From the NCBI GenBank assembly GCA_948466345.1, contig CAOKAC010000002.1:62001-126000 (forward strand): 64,000 nt of DNA. Direction: 5' to 3'. The notes beneath the pieces are model-generated. The model searched no databases. It saw nothing but the letters and a program-made list of their open reading frames with translations, and was not told the DNA's origin. The translations under genes were made by a program, and so were the position numbers. This document shows positions 53,329 through 63,141 of the stretch, piece by piece; within the stretch, counting starts at the first letter, position 1, and every line of letters starts with the position of its first letter. Origin of the DNA: an uncultured Clostridia bacterium. Its GTDB lineage: Bacteria; Bacillota; Clostridia; Oscillospirales; CAG-272.

Positions 53329-56300
53329 ATGGCAGAAGCAAAAAAGCGCACACTGAAAGCAATCTTCTCCCGGTTTACGCCGCAAACCCAGCGGCAGCGG
53401 GAGATTTTTGACGCTGCCGCCGATGCCCTCCTCACCGGTGACAAAGAAAAAAGCATGTATCAGGTAGCGTTTTCTCTTCCCTTTCTCTGTGAAAAGCGGG
53501 ATCTGTATCAAATGGAGGATCAACTGTGCGAGCTGTATGATCTCGCCATGCTCCGCCTGCTGCCAAGCTTTCCATCGGAGTTGTTCAGCGATGCATATCT
53601 TCCGCAGGTTTTGATTGAATCTAAACGGGTAGGCGCTGTGTCCAACGGCTTCTTTAACGAATGCAAAAGCAAAATTGAAGGAGATAAAATCACCCTGTCC
53701 GTTCCCTTCACAACCGGAGGTGTAGAGCTTTTAGATTTAGGCCGCACCGGTGACATTATTGCGGGCATTATCCGCAGTGAATTTTCTCTGTCCTATCAGG
53801 TAGAAATTCTTCAAAGCGAAGATTATCTATCCCATATTGAGGCATACATGCAGCAGCAGAACCAGGAAATCCGGGAATATCAGCAGCGTGCAGAGGAGCA
53901 AGCAGCCCAGTATCAGGCCGAGCAGGAGAAAAAAGCCCAGGAGGAAGTCGAAGCAAACCCTGTATATGAACGGGTAGAATCGCTTTTTGACGGAGACTCC
54001 CAGATAGAAACGGTAGGCGATGCTCTGGTACGCGCAGGGAAAATGGTTTTCAATGTCTCCAGCGGCGAAGTAATTTTTGGAGAAGATTTCGAACATGATG
54101 ATCCAACGCCACTGCGCAGCATCAACAGGGCTGCCCGCCATGTTGTGGTACTTGGCCAGGTTTTTCAGGTGAAAACCAACGAGCTACGGGGCAGCGACAA
54201 ATTTTCTGTAAGCATTGGAATTACCGATAAAGACAGCTCCGTATTTTTGCGTACAACCTTGGAGGAAGGAGAGGCGGCCGCGCTGGCATCCTCTACAAAG
54301 CCCGGCACGTGCCTATCTGCCTGCGGCAGTGTACGGCAGGATAAATATGGAGAATTTAATATTACCCTAAAAGGGGCAAAGAAAATCAAATTGCATATCC
54401 GCCCAGACCCGGCAAAGGCCAAACGGGTCGAACTGCACATGCATACGAATCTTTCTTCAATGGACGCAACAGCAAAGCCGGAAGAAATTATAAAGCGTGC
54501 GGCGGCGTGGGGGCAGAAAGCGATTGCCATTACCGACCACGGCACCGCCCAAGCCTTTCCCACAGCAATGCTTGCCGCCAAAAAGCTGGAAGACTTTAAG
54601 GTGCTATATGGAATTGAAGCCTATTTTGTGGACGACACAGCTAGAGCGTTATATGGCAGAACAGATATCGGTTTCGATGAGGAAATGATCGTATTCGATA
54701 TTGAAACCACCGGTCTGTCCGTGCAAAACTGTAAAATCACGGAAATCGGCGCTGTAAAAGTCCAAGGCGGACAGGTATTGGATACATTCAACACCTTTGT
54801 CAATCCTGGAGTTCCTATTCCGGAAAATATTACGCAGCTCACCGGTATCACCGATGAAATGGTTGCAGATGCGCCAGCTGTAGACGCGGCGCTGCGCGCT
54901 TTTTTCGATTTTACCGGAGATCGGCTGCTGATTGCCCATAACGCAGGATTTGACACCAGCTTTATTCGGCGTGCCGCAGAAGAATGCAGTCTCCCCTTTG
55001 AAAATCCATATCTGGATACCGTATCTATGTCCAGATATGTAAATCCCGAACTAAAGCGCCACCGTCTGGATACCTTAGCGGAATACTTTCATTTGGGAGA
55101 TTTTAACCATCACCGGGCATCGGACGATGCGGAGATGCTGGCGTATATTTTCTTCAAAATGATCGACAAGCTTCAGGACGAAGGCATCACCGACTTTACC
55201 CAGATGACCAACGCAATGAGTGAAAATGCGGATCCCTTGAAGCTGCGTACATATCACCAGATTATTTTGGCGAAAAACCTTACCGGGCTAAAAAATCTGT
55301 ACCGGCTTGTATCGGAATCCTATCTTAAATATTACCGGCGTACGCCCCGTATTCCCAAAACCCGACTGATGGAGCTGCGGGAGGGCCTCATTATCGGGTC
55401 TGCCTGCGAGGCGGGGGAGTTGTTTCGCGCTATTTTGGAAAATAAGCCCCCGGCAGCCATCGAGGAAATCGCCTCTTTTTATGATTATCTGGAAATTCAG
55501 CCGATTGCCAACAACATGTTCCTGATCGAAAATGAAAAGGCGGCGGACATAGAAGAACTGCGGGAACTGAACCGGAAAATTGTAGCCCTAGGTGAAAAGC
55601 TGAACAAACCTGTATGCGCTACCTGCGATGCCCACTATATTGATCCTGAAGATGAAATTTACCGGCGCATTCTGCTGACAGGTATGAAATTTGCAGACGC
55701 GGACAAGGTAAGCCATTTGTACATGCGTACAACAGAGGAAATGCTGGAGGAATTCTCCTATCTGGGGGAAGAAAAAGCCTACGAGGTAGTAGTCACCAAC
55801 ACCAATAAAATCGCCGATATGGTAGAGAAAATGGATCCGATTCCGGCAGGCTCCTATCCGCCCCATATTGAAGGCAGTGAAGAAGAACTCACCAATAAAT
55901 GCTACGAAATGGCCGCGTCTATGTACGGCGATCCCCTGCCTATCCAGGTACAGTCTCGTCTGGAACGTGAGCTGGATTCTATCATCAAAAACGGCTTTGC
56001 CATCATGTATATTATAGCCCGCCGCCTGGTGGAAAACAGTGAATCCAAAGGATATCAGGTGGGATCCAGAGGGTCTGTAGGATCCTCCTTTGCAGCCACT
56101 ATGGGCGGCATCACCAAGGTAAATCCTCTGCCGCCCCACTACCGCTGTCCGGCATGCAGATACAGCGAATGGATTGAGGACGGTTCTGTGAAATCTGGCT
56201 TTGATTTGCCTGCAAAGGATTGCCCCAAATGCGGTGCGCCGGATATGATCCGGGACGGCCACAATATTCCTTTTGAAACCTTTTTGGGCTTCTATGGAGA

Positions 56301-57735
56301 TAAGACGCCGGATATTGACCTGAACTTTTCTGGAGACGTCCAAGGCGACGCCCATAAATATACAGAAGTGCTGTTTGGTAAGGGGCATGCCTTCCGTGCC
56401 GGAACCATCGGCACGCTGGCGGAAAAAACCGCTTTCGGATATGCGGCAAAATATTTGGAGGGGAAAGGAATCTCCGTATGCCGTGCGGAACTGGAACGAT
56501 TGATCAGCGGCTGCGTTGGCGTCAAGCGAACCACGGGGCAGCATCCCGGAGGGATCATCATCGTGCCGCAAGGATATGAAATCTACGATTTTTGTCCGGT
56601 GCAGCACCCGGCGGACGATCCAAACTCCGGCACCATCACCACCCACTTTGAATTTAAATATCTCCACGACACCATCTTGAAACTGGACATACTGGGACAC
56701 GATATTCCCACCAAGTATAAACGGCTGGAAGAGTACACCAATACCAATGTATTGGACTGCAATCTCAGCGATCCGAAGCTCTATCAGCTCTTCACTACGC
56801 CTGCTCCCCTGGGCGTGACCAAAGATGAATTGCTTGGTGTGGACACGGGGACTTTGGGACTTCCTGAAATGAACACCAAATTTGTGCGCGGCGTGCTTAC
56901 CCAGGCCAATCCCAAAAGCTTTTCCGACCTTTTGCAAATTTCCGGCCTAACCCATGGCACCGGGGTTTGGCTTGGCAACGCAGATATGCTGATTGATGCG
57001 GGAACCTGCACCATATCCGACGTGATTGGATGTCGAGACGACATTATGCTGTATCTGATTCAAAATCACAATATGGAGAAAGCTATGTCCTTTGCCATTA
57101 TGGAAGACGTGCGTAAAGGAAAAGGCTTGAAACCGGAATACGAGGAAGCTATGATTGCCGCAGGAGTGCCGGACTGGTATATCGACTCCTGTAAAAAGAT
57201 CAAGTACATGTTTCCCAAAGCGCATGCGGCTGCCTATGTAATCGACGCGCTGCGGTTGGGCTGGTATAAAATCTATTACCCCAAAGAATTTTACGCAGCC
57301 TATTTTACCGCTGCGCCCGGCGGTGTAGAAGCCAGCGTAGTCTGCGGCGGCAAGCAGGCAGTGAAAGCCAAAATGGATGAAATTAAGAATATGGGCAAAG
57401 AAGCCACTGCAAAGGATAATGAAACCTTCGGCGCCCTCCAGCTTGTCAACGAAGCAATGGCACGGGGGATCCGCTTTCTCCCAGTAGACTTAAAAAAATC
57501 TCACGCAAAAAAATTTCTGCCTCAAGAAGAGGGCATCCGGCTGCCCTTCAACTCTATCGGCGGCCTAGGCGATACCGCTGCTGAAAACATCATGCGCGCC
57601 AGAACGGAAGAAGATATTTTCTCCGTTGAAGATCTGCGCCTTGCAGCCAAGCTTTCCAAAACAGTTGTGGAAGTGCTGGACGCCAACGGTGTGTTTAAGG
57701 GCATGTCTATGACCAATCAGCTATCCTTTTTCTGA
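53329..57735 (+). CDS. polC: DNA polymerase III alpha subunit, PolC type
   Basis: A 1468-residue replicative polymerase of low-GC Gram-positives. Order: N-terminal domains, OB domain (about 245-365), a PHP segment (VELHMHTNLSSMDA, ITDHGT, from about 368), DEDD exonuclease (FDIETTGL near 456, AHNAGFDTSFIRRAAE, DDAEML near 605), second PHP half, zinc finger region with CPACRYSEW..CPKCGAPD (about 940-970), polymerase core (PDIDLNFSGDVQGDAHKYTEVLFG; LDILGHDIPTKYKRL) and C-terminal TMNQLSFF-like MTNQLSFF end. Length is in the normal range (about 1440). SD weak (AACGGAGAC). Last gene of the cluster; no good terminator is visible. Confidence 0.97.
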   Translation: MAEAKKRTLKAIFSRFTPQTQRQREIFDAAADALLTGDKEKSMYQVAFSLPFLCEKRDLYQMEDQLCELYDLAMLRLLPSFPSELFSDAYLPQVLIESKRVGAVSNGFFNECKSKIEGDKITLSVPFTTGGVELLDLGRTGDIIAGIIRSEFSLSYQVEILQSEDYLSHIEAYMQQQNQEIREYQQRAEEQAAQYQAEQEKKAQEEVEANPVYERVESLFDGDSQIETVGDALVRAGKMVFNVSSGEVIFGEDFEHDDPTPLRSINRAARHVVVLGQVFQVKTNELRGSDKFSVSIGITDKDSSVFLRTTLEEGEAAALASSTKPGTCLSACGSVRQDKYGEFNITLKGAKKIKLHIRPDPAKAKRVELHMHTNLSSMDATAKPEEIIKRAAAWGQKAIAITDHGTAQAFPTAMLAAKKLEDFKVLYGIEAYFVDDTARALYGRTDIGFDEEMIVFDIETTGLSVQNCKITEIGAVKVQGGQVLDTFNTFVNPGVPIPENITQLTGITDEMVADAPAVDAALRAFFDFTGDRLLIAHNAGFDTSFIRRAAEECSLPFENPYLDTVSMSRYVNPELKRHRLDTLAEYFHLGDFNHHRASDDAEMLAYIFFKMIDKLQDEGITDFTQMTNAMSENADPLKLRTYHQIILAKNLTGLKNLYRLVSESYLKYYRRTPRIPKTRLMELREGLIIGSACEAGELFRAILENKPPAAIEEIASFYDYLEIQPIANNMFLIENEKAADIEELRELNRKIVALGEKLNKPVCATCDAHYIDPEDEIYRRILLTGMKFADADKVSHLYMRTTEEMLEEFSYLGEEKAYEVVVTNTNKIADMVEKMDPIPAGSYPPHIEGSEEELTNKCYEMAASMYGDPLPIQVQSRLERELDSIIKNGFAIMYIIARRLVENSESKGYQVGSRGSVGSSFAATMGGITKVNPLPPHYRCPACRYSEWIEDGSVKSGFDLPAKDCPKCGAPDMIRDGHNIPFETFLGFYGDKTPDIDLNFSGDVQGDAHKYTEVLFGKGHAFRAGTIGTLAEKTAFGYAAKYLEGKGISVCRAELERLISGCVGVKRTTGQHPGGIIIVPQGYEIYDFCPVQHPADDPNSGTITTHFEFKYLHDTILKLDILGHDIPTKYKRLEEYTNTNVLDCNLSDPKLYQLFTTPAPLGVTKDELLGVDTGTLGLPEMNTKFVRGVLTQANPKSFSDLLQISGLTHGTGVWLGNADMLIDAGTCTISDVIGCRDDIMLYLIQNHNMEKAMSFAIMEDVRKGKGLKPEYEEAMIAAGVPDWYIDSCKKIKYMFPKAHAAAYVIDALRLGWYKIYYPKEFYAAYFTAAPGGVEASVVCGGKQAVKAKMDEIKNMGKEATAKDNETFGALQLVNEAMARGIRFLPVDLKKSHAKKFLPQEEGIRLPFNSIGGLGDTAAENIMRARTEEDIFSVEDLRLAAKLSKTVVEVLDANGVFKGMSMTNQLSFF

Positions 57736-57817
57736 TTAATTTATCCTTTTGGAATACCGGACAAATTCTCCAGCATATACTGCTGTAAAAAGTATATAGC
57801 ATATCCGGGAGGGAACC

Positions 57818-58108
57818 ATGGCCTGCAATACGAACAGCTTGAGCAACAAAATTGTGATCAGCGTATGCGACGGCAGAAAGTTGGGACATATCTGCAATTA
57901 TGAAGTCGATCTATGTAATGGGTGTATTACAGCGATATTTGTTCCAGGGGAAGGCGGCCATTTTGGATTCGGACGGAGTAATGACCTGCGTATCCCCTGG
58001 GATAAAATTCAAAAAATCGGAGAGGATGCCATCCTGGTAGATGTGCCGCCTCACATGCCAGAGTGCAGTTGTCCGCCTCCGCCGCCAAAAAGAAAATGGT
58101 TTTGGTAA
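57818..58108 (+). CDS. YlmC/YmxH-family sporulation protein
   Basis: A 96-residue protein with a PRC-barrel-like core (SNKIVISVCDGRKLGHICNYEVDLCNGCITAIFVPG, then FGRSNDLRIPWDKIQKIGEDAILVDV) of the YlmC/YmxH type, sigma-E-dependent in Bacillus. The C-terminus is unusual: MPECSCPPPPPKRKWFW, a Cys/Pro stretch and aromatic end. SD GGGAGGG, ATG 57818. The -35/-10 of the upstream region (GCATATA at about 57774 and CATATCC near 57800) is vaguely sigma-E-like. Confidence 0.85.
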   Translation: MACNTNSLSNKIVISVCDGRKLGHICNYEVDLCNGCITAIFVPGEGGHFGFGRSNDLRIPWDKIQKIGEDAILVDVPPHMPECSCPPPPPKRKWFW

Positions 58109-58112
58109 AGCA

Positions 58113-58150
58113 GCAGGAGGATCCAAATGGATCCTCCTGCTATATTTATT
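58113..58150 (+). terminator. terminator after the ymxH gene
   Basis: 12-bp stem GCAGGAGGATCC/GGATCCTCCTGC, AAAT loop, then TATATTTATT. Confidence 0.85.
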
Positions 58151-58216
58151 CAGAATTTCACTTTTGTTCCATAAACAGGCAAGGCTGTTTTGCAGTAAGA
58201 AAAATTGCCAGGCAAA

Positions 58217-58245
58217 TTGACAATTTCTGTTTATTGTGGTAAAAT
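58217..58245 (+). promoter_or_regulatory. sigma-A-type promoter for the wall polysaccharide operon
   Basis: TTGACA (58217-58222), 17 bp, TAAAAT (58240-58245). Confidence 0.75.
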
Positions 58246-58299
58246 AATTTTATTACTGTATACAAATCGTTCAACTTAAAAAGGAATCTTATAAATACT

Positions 58300-59358
58300 A
58301 TGAAAAGAGTCGCCATCTTTCAAAACGATTTAAGCGTGGGAGGGATTCAAAAATCCCTGATCAATCTGCTGCGCAACATTGACTATAACCGCTTTTCCGT
58401 TGATTTGTACCTGTTCGCGGAAAATACCTTTTGGAACGTAGCATTTCCTGAAAAATTGAACGTAAAATATTTGCGTCCTGTATCCAAAGTATATTCCTTT
58501 CTTCCCTTTAATATGGCAAAAGGACTGATTCACCCAAACTTCGGCGACTGCGGGGAATATGATATAGCCATCGATTTTAACTCCTATCAGAATAGCTGTG
58601 CTGTAGGCGCCATTAAAATCCCAGCAAAAAAACGAGTCATGTGGATTCACAACGACGTTGAAATAAAGCTACAGAACGAATGGAAATATCGCCTGCTCTG
58701 GAGCCTTTTTAAGGGCAAGTTTGCTTATTACGATGAATTTGTAGGGGTATCTGAAGGCCTAATTAAACCATTTAAAAAAATGTCTGGCGTGACAAATAAA
58801 AAATTTCGCGCCATTCAAAACTATATTGACACAGCGGAAATTGCCCGCAAGGTGCTGGAAGAGCCCAAAGACTTCTCTGTAGACCCAAACTGTTTCAACC
58901 TGGTAGGGCTGGGTCGTCTGTGCCACCAAAAGGCATATGACATTATGCTGGACATTTTTGCGCGTGCTCTGACACAGAGGGAGAATCTTCGTCTGTACAT
59001 TATTGGAGACGGGCCGGATCGGGAAATGCTCCAGGAAAAAATCAAAAATCTATCCCTGACCGGAAAAGTCTTTTTGCTCGGAAATCAGTCGAATCCGTTC
59101 TGCTATATGCAGAAGATGGATGCGTTCATTTCCACTTCCCGGTATGAAGGACAACCCTTGAATATTATGGAGGCAATGGCGGTAGGGCTTCCCCTATACT
59201 GCACAAAGAATTTGGAAAAGTATACGCAGGGTCTGGTAGGCTACGAAAATCTGGAAGCTGCACTGGTGCAGGCGCAAAAGACAGAAAAACAGCCGGACAA
59301 TTTGGCTGGCTATAACCAAGAAATCACGGATAACATCACCGATTTAATCGAAAATTAA
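58300..59358 (+). CDS. GT4-family glycosyltransferase
   Basis: A 352-residue GT-B enzyme with Rossmann-like halves: IFQNDLSVGGIQKSLINLLRN at the N-terminus and in the C-half FNLVGLGRLCHQKAYD, LYIIGDGPDREML, VFLLGNQSNPFCYMQKMDAFISTSRYEGQPLNIMEAMAVGLP, where SRYEGQPLNIMEAMA is the E-x7-E-type nucleotide-sugar site. A retaining transferase, donor unknown. First gene of a three-gene operon with wecB and a ligase-like membrane protein. Confidence 0.9.
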   Translation: MKRVAIFQNDLSVGGIQKSLINLLRNIDYNRFSVDLYLFAENTFWNVAFPEKLNVKYLRPVSKVYSFLPFNMAKGLIHPNFGDCGEYDIAIDFNSYQNSCAVGAIKIPAKKRVMWIHNDVEIKLQNEWKYRLLWSLFKGKFAYYDEFVGVSEGLIKPFKKMSGVTNKKFRAIQNYIDTAEIARKVLEEPKDFSVDPNCFNLVGLGRLCHQKAYDIMLDIFARALTQRENLRLYIIGDGPDREMLQEKIKNLSLTGKVFLLGNQSNPFCYMQKMDAFISTSRYEGQPLNIMEAMAVGLPLYCTKNLEKYTQGLVGYENLEAALVQAQKTEKQPDNLAGYNQEITDNITDLIEN

Positions 59359-59427
59359 GCTTTAAAAATAGCAATCATACGGGCTGCCATTTTCCTGCCC
59401 GCAAATTTTAGAAAGGATATTTCTAAT

Positions 59428-60531
59428 ATGGTCAAGGTTTTGTCTGTTTTTGGCACACGCCCGGAAACGATCAAAATGGCGCCCCTAATAAAAGAATTAG
59501 AGACAAGAAGCGAAATCGAAAGTATTGTTTGTGTAACCGGTCAGCATCGGCAGATGCTGGATCAGGTACTGCAGGCATTTGACATTCACCCAGACTATGA
59601 TTTGAATATCATGAAGCCCGGCCAAACACTGTCTGGAATCACAGAAGTGATTCTACAAAAGATGACGGAAGTTTTAGAGACGACAGCGCCAGACATCGTT
59701 TTGGTCCATGGCGATACTTCAACAGCTTTCGCCACAGCGCTTTCCGCTTTTTATCATAAAATTCCTGTGGGTCATGTAGAAGCGGGACTGCGCACCTACA
59801 ATAAATATTCTCCCTATCCGGAAGAAATCAACCGGCAGTTCATCAGCTTAGTGGCAGAAATGAACTTTGCGCCTACCGAGCAAAGCCGGCAGCACTTACT
59901 AAATGAAGGCAAAGCACCGGATACGATTTTCGTTACTGGAAATACTGCCATTGATGCCTTAAAACTTACAGTACGTCCCGATTATGAAGATGAAATCACA
60001 CACTGGGCTGCAGGCAGTCGTCTGATTGTCCTAACCGCCCACCGGAGGGAGAACCTAGGCGATCCTATGCGGGGAATGTTCCGCGCAATTCGCCGGATTT
60101 GTGAAAAATATCAGGATGTAAAAGTGGTTTATCCTGTACACTTAAACCCTATTGTGGCAGAAGCCGCTAATGCGGTGTTTGGCGACATGGACAGCGTCCG
60201 GCTGATCCAGCCTCTAGAGGTAGTGGAATTTCATAATCTGTTGGCTAAATCTTATGTGATCCTTACAGACAGTGGCGGCATTCAAGAGGAAGCCCCTTCC
60301 CTGCATAAACCGGTCATCGTCCTGCGGGATACCACCGAACGGCCTGAAGGTGTGCAGGCGGGAACGTTGCGTCTTGCCGGCACAAAGGAAGACGATATTT
60401 ACAACATGATCGATACGCTTCTGTGTGATTCGGCGCAATACGATGCTATGTGCAGAGCGGAAAATCCTTATGGAGACGGACAAGCCTCTGCCCGGATTGC
60501 AGATGCAATTATCCGCCGATACAATTCATAA
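59428..60531 (+). CDS. wecB: UDP-N-acetylglucosamine 2-epimerase (non-hydrolysing)
   Basis: A 367-residue enzyme that makes UDP-ManNAc, a teichoic/capsular sugar donor. VFGTRPETIKMAPLIKELE, TGQHRQMLDQVL, VHGDTSTAFATALSAFYHKIPVGHVEAGLRTYN, PYPEEINRQFIS, TAHRRENLGDPM, DSGGIQEEAPSL and VLRDTTERPEGVQAGT are the classic WecB/MnaA segments. Start ATG 59428, SD AAAGGA. Confidence 0.97.
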   Translation: MVKVLSVFGTRPETIKMAPLIKELETRSEIESIVCVTGQHRQMLDQVLQAFDIHPDYDLNIMKPGQTLSGITEVILQKMTEVLETTAPDIVLVHGDTSTAFATALSAFYHKIPVGHVEAGLRTYNKYSPYPEEINRQFISLVAEMNFAPTEQSRQHLLNEGKAPDTIFVTGNTAIDALKLTVRPDYEDEITHWAAGSRLIVLTAHRRENLGDPMRGMFRAIRRICEKYQDVKVVYPVHLNPIVAEAANAVFGDMDSVRLIQPLEVVEFHNLLAKSYVILTDSGGIQEEAPSLHKPVIVLRDTTERPEGVQAGTLRLAGTKEDDIYNMIDTLLCDSAQYDAMCRAENPYGDGQASARIADAIIRRYNS

Positions 60532-60552
60532 ATTTTGAGGTAAACAGGTTAT

Positions 60553-62169
60553 ATGAATACCAGTGTTTCTGCTTTTACAAAAACAAAAAGAAAACTAACG
60601 GATATTGTGCCGGAACTTGTTTTTGTTCTGTTGCTTATCCAGCCGGTTTTGGACATTATCTCTCACTGGGCTACGGAATGGGAAATAACACTTTATACCA
60701 CTGCTTTCCGGTTTCTTATGTTCGCAGGGATTCTGTTCTACAGCTTTCTCATTTCTGAAAAAAAGCGTATATATATTCTATTTGGCGGTGTTATCGGTCT
60801 GTATTGGATTCTGCATGTGGCAGCCTGCTTCCTATCGGAAGGAGGCTATCAGTCTCCCTTTTCTGATTTAAACAACTTGCTGCGTACTATGCAGCTTCCG
60901 CTGTTCACGCTGAGTTTTATTACATTTTTCAAAAAAAGCGATTTGGTTCCAAAGAAAGTCCAGTGTGCCTTTTTTATAAATATGGTGATTATGATCCATT
61001 CTATCATTTTCTCCTATATGACCGGTACACAAGTATATATGTATGTAGATGCGCAAAAAGGGCTGATGGGCTGGGCAACGGTACACAATGCGCAAAGTGC
61101 TATTCTTACCTTTGTCATTCCGCTGCTGCTTTTGTTCGTCTATCAAAAGAAAAACAAAGGCCTGTTTTATGCAGCCTGTGCCGTCTGTTTTGGAATCTTG
61201 TTTTTCACCGGCACAAAGGTAGATTATTTCGCCATCTTTATTATCGCGCCTGCTGTAATGATCTTTTTGTTCATTCAGGGAGAGAGAAATCCTTTTTATT
61301 ATATAACGCTGCTATGCGTTACCGCCATGTGCCTGGTCTGCTATAACTCCTCTATTGTACGGGACATTCGTGAGGATCATTCTCTGGCAATGGGTTACAA
61401 GCAGGACTACGTAAACCATTTGATCAATGCAACAGAAAAAGAAGATGAAAACGGAGAAGTTTTGGGAACAAAGCTTCCCAAAGACTTAGATAAAGAAAGC
61501 TTCGATGCACTGGATGAGCGTATGAAGCTGATGATCCGCGAGGTATATGACCTATATCTGTATCCGATGGTGGACACATTTGGGTTTGAGCGCGTGTTAG
61601 AAAAATATGATTATTCCCTGTCCGTATCCAATCTGACAGCAGTACGGCAGCAAAAGCGTTTCTTTGCCCAGCTTGCCTGGGAGGATTCCGACTTCTTTAC
61701 CCGCTGCTTCGGATATGAATACAGCACGCTGATCGCACAGTATACTCTGGAAGATGACGAGGGAGAGCTTCACGAACTAGAAACGATTTATGATCTGGAA
61801 AACGATTTCCCCTCCGTATTCTACTATAGCGGATATATTGGGTTTGCAATTTATATGTTGTTTATCGGATATTTTGCGGCCTTGATCATAGTAGGCTTGC
61901 TTACTAGGGGCAAAAAGCTTATCAATCTGGAAACGGCTATGGTAGGTGTTACATTTGCACTAGCTGTAGGTTCCGCACAATTTTCCGGAAATGTTTTGCG
62001 CCGACCCAATGCTTCTATTTACGTGTCTGTGATTTTGGCTTATATTTATTATCTCACCGTAATTCAATACGATGTTAAACTGCGGGATATCTTTGGTATA
62101 TGCAGCAGAGAAAAGCGAAAGCGCTGGAAGGAAAGTACACCAAATAAAATCACTGCTGCGGACGAATAA
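60553..62169 (+). CDS. O-antigen-ligase-like polytopic membrane protein
   Basis: A 538-residue membrane protein with about 11 hydrophobic segments, split by a large extracellular-type loop (about 290-410) rich in charged residues. GTKVDYFAIFIIAP and GYIGFAIYMLFIG, with the NAQSAILTFVIPLL region, are like O-antigen ligase/polymerase-type proteins of Firmicutes that transfer or polymerise lipid-linked glycans. With the epimerase and glycosyltransferase, it would handle a wall polysaccharide. The specific reaction is not certain. A terminator follows. Confidence 0.75.
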   Translation: MNTSVSAFTKTKRKLTDIVPELVFVLLLIQPVLDIISHWATEWEITLYTTAFRFLMFAGILFYSFLISEKKRIYILFGGVIGLYWILHVAACFLSEGGYQSPFSDLNNLLRTMQLPLFTLSFITFFKKSDLVPKKVQCAFFINMVIMIHSIIFSYMTGTQVYMYVDAQKGLMGWATVHNAQSAILTFVIPLLLLFVYQKKNKGLFYAACAVCFGILFFTGTKVDYFAIFIIAPAVMIFLFIQGERNPFYYITLLCVTAMCLVCYNSSIVRDIREDHSLAMGYKQDYVNHLINATEKEDENGEVLGTKLPKDLDKESFDALDERMKLMIREVYDLYLYPMVDTFGFERVLEKYDYSLSVSNLTAVRQQKRFFAQLAWEDSDFFTRCFGYEYSTLIAQYTLEDDEGELHELETIYDLENDFPSVFYYSGYIGFAIYMLFIGYFAALIIVGLLTRGKKLINLETAMVGVTFALAVGSAQFSGNVLRRPNASIYVSVILAYIYYLTVIQYDVKLRDIFGICSREKRKRWKESTPNKITAADE

Positions 62170-62201
62170 AGCGCGTCTTCCGTAAACTTCAAGTCGTGTT
62201 G

Positions 62202-62233
62202 CAAAGGCAGGCCAGTATGGCCTGCCTTTTGCA
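62202..62233 (+). terminator. terminator of the wall polysaccharide operon
   Basis: Stem of about 11 bp AAGGCAGGCCA/TGGCCTGCCTT, GTA loop, then TTGC; T-run short. Confidence 0.65.
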
Positions 62234-62244
62234 TTCTCATAAAG

Positions 62245-62271
62245 AAAAAGAGGGGGATATCCCCTCTTTTT
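62245..62271. terminator. bidirectional terminator before the 62.3-kb minus-strand gene
   Basis: 11-bp stem AAAAAGAGGGG/CCCCTCTTTTT with T-runs on both strands, between the convergent genes. Confidence 0.8.
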
Positions 62272-62286
62272 CTATTAAAAATATCT

Positions 62287-62868
62287 TCACGACAATGCCT
62301 TTCTTTCTTCACTGTCAGGCTTATATCTCTTCCAATCCTGTCCTGGTCGATGTACTGCCAATCCCACAGTCTCTGCTTTGGGATATGCTACAGTATCACA
62401 GCACATAAACAAAAACAGCGAATCTCCTTCCTCTACTGTTACATCAGAAAAAATAAGACGAAAATGCCTGTAAAAATATTTCTGCTCTGTATCTGCCACC
62501 TTGCCTACGGAAATCGTATTCCCTTCCGCATCCCGCAGTTCCCAGTAAAAATCGTCTCCATCCTCTACGTCCAGATATCCGTAAACGCTCTCATTATAGC
62601 GCGCGGTAAGTTGCAGTTCTCCATGGTCCTTATTATACACCAGCGAATGAGCGGAAAAATATCCGTCAGGCGCAATTGGAGCACTAAACTTGTGGGTGAG
62701 AAAAGCCTCCTTTTCAAGGGAAGCATACGCCTGTCGGGCAGCATCTGTTGGAATAATTTTCGTAAGGCTGCCGTTATCGTCCATCATAAAAATACGGCCC
62801 AAAATCACCAAAACACCCACTATAAACACCAGAATTAAGATTCTGCCTATAATCTTTCTAGATTTCAT
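62287..62868 (-). CDS. membrane-anchored unknown protein
   Basis: A 193-residue protein: one N-terminal membrane segment (about 8-27), then an extracellular domain (about 30-185) made of beta strands with KFSAPIAPDGYFSAHSLVYNKDHGELQLTARYNESVYGYL and FYWELRDAEGNTISVGK. I do not recognise a family. ATG 62868, GGAG 5 nt upstream. It is transcribed alone, convergent with the polysaccharide operon. The 63-kb gap beyond it (62869-63141) has only the promoter at 63016-63044 and AT-rich leader. Confidence 0.75.
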   Translation of the reverse strand: MKSRKIIGRILILVFIVGVLVILGRIFMMDDNGSLTKIIPTDAARQAYASLEKEAFLTHKFSAPIAPDGYFSAHSLVYNKDHGELQLTARYNESVYGYLDVEDGDDFYWELRDAEGNTISVGKVADTEQKYFYRHFRLIFSDVTVEEGDSLFLFMCCDTVAYPKAETVGLAVHRPGQDWKRYKPDSEERKALS

Positions 62869-63015
62869 ATAAACTCCACGCCGCTATACCTTTGTATTTT
62901 AGGTTGTTTTATTGTCTGCGCACATGGCGCAATGGTACTATTTTTAATAATTTTAACATAAGATCCCGCCCCTTGCAACGAAATTTGTGTAAACAAATGA
63001 TATTTTTCGTTTTCC

Positions 63016-63044
63016 TTGACAAAGAAAGCAGAAAAGGGTATAAT
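63016..63044 (+). promoter_or_regulatory. consensus sigma-A promoter for yceD-rpmF
   Basis: TTGACA (63016-63021), 17 bp, TATAAT (63039-63044): perfect boxes, 97 bp before the DUF177 start. Confidence 0.85.
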
Positions 63045-63141
63045 GAGAGCGGTTTATGCTAAGCTTGTGGGTAAACTGTATGGCAGATATCTCTCATGGG
63101 TGTACGGCCGGCACCAATAAAGATGGAAAGGACATGTTTTC

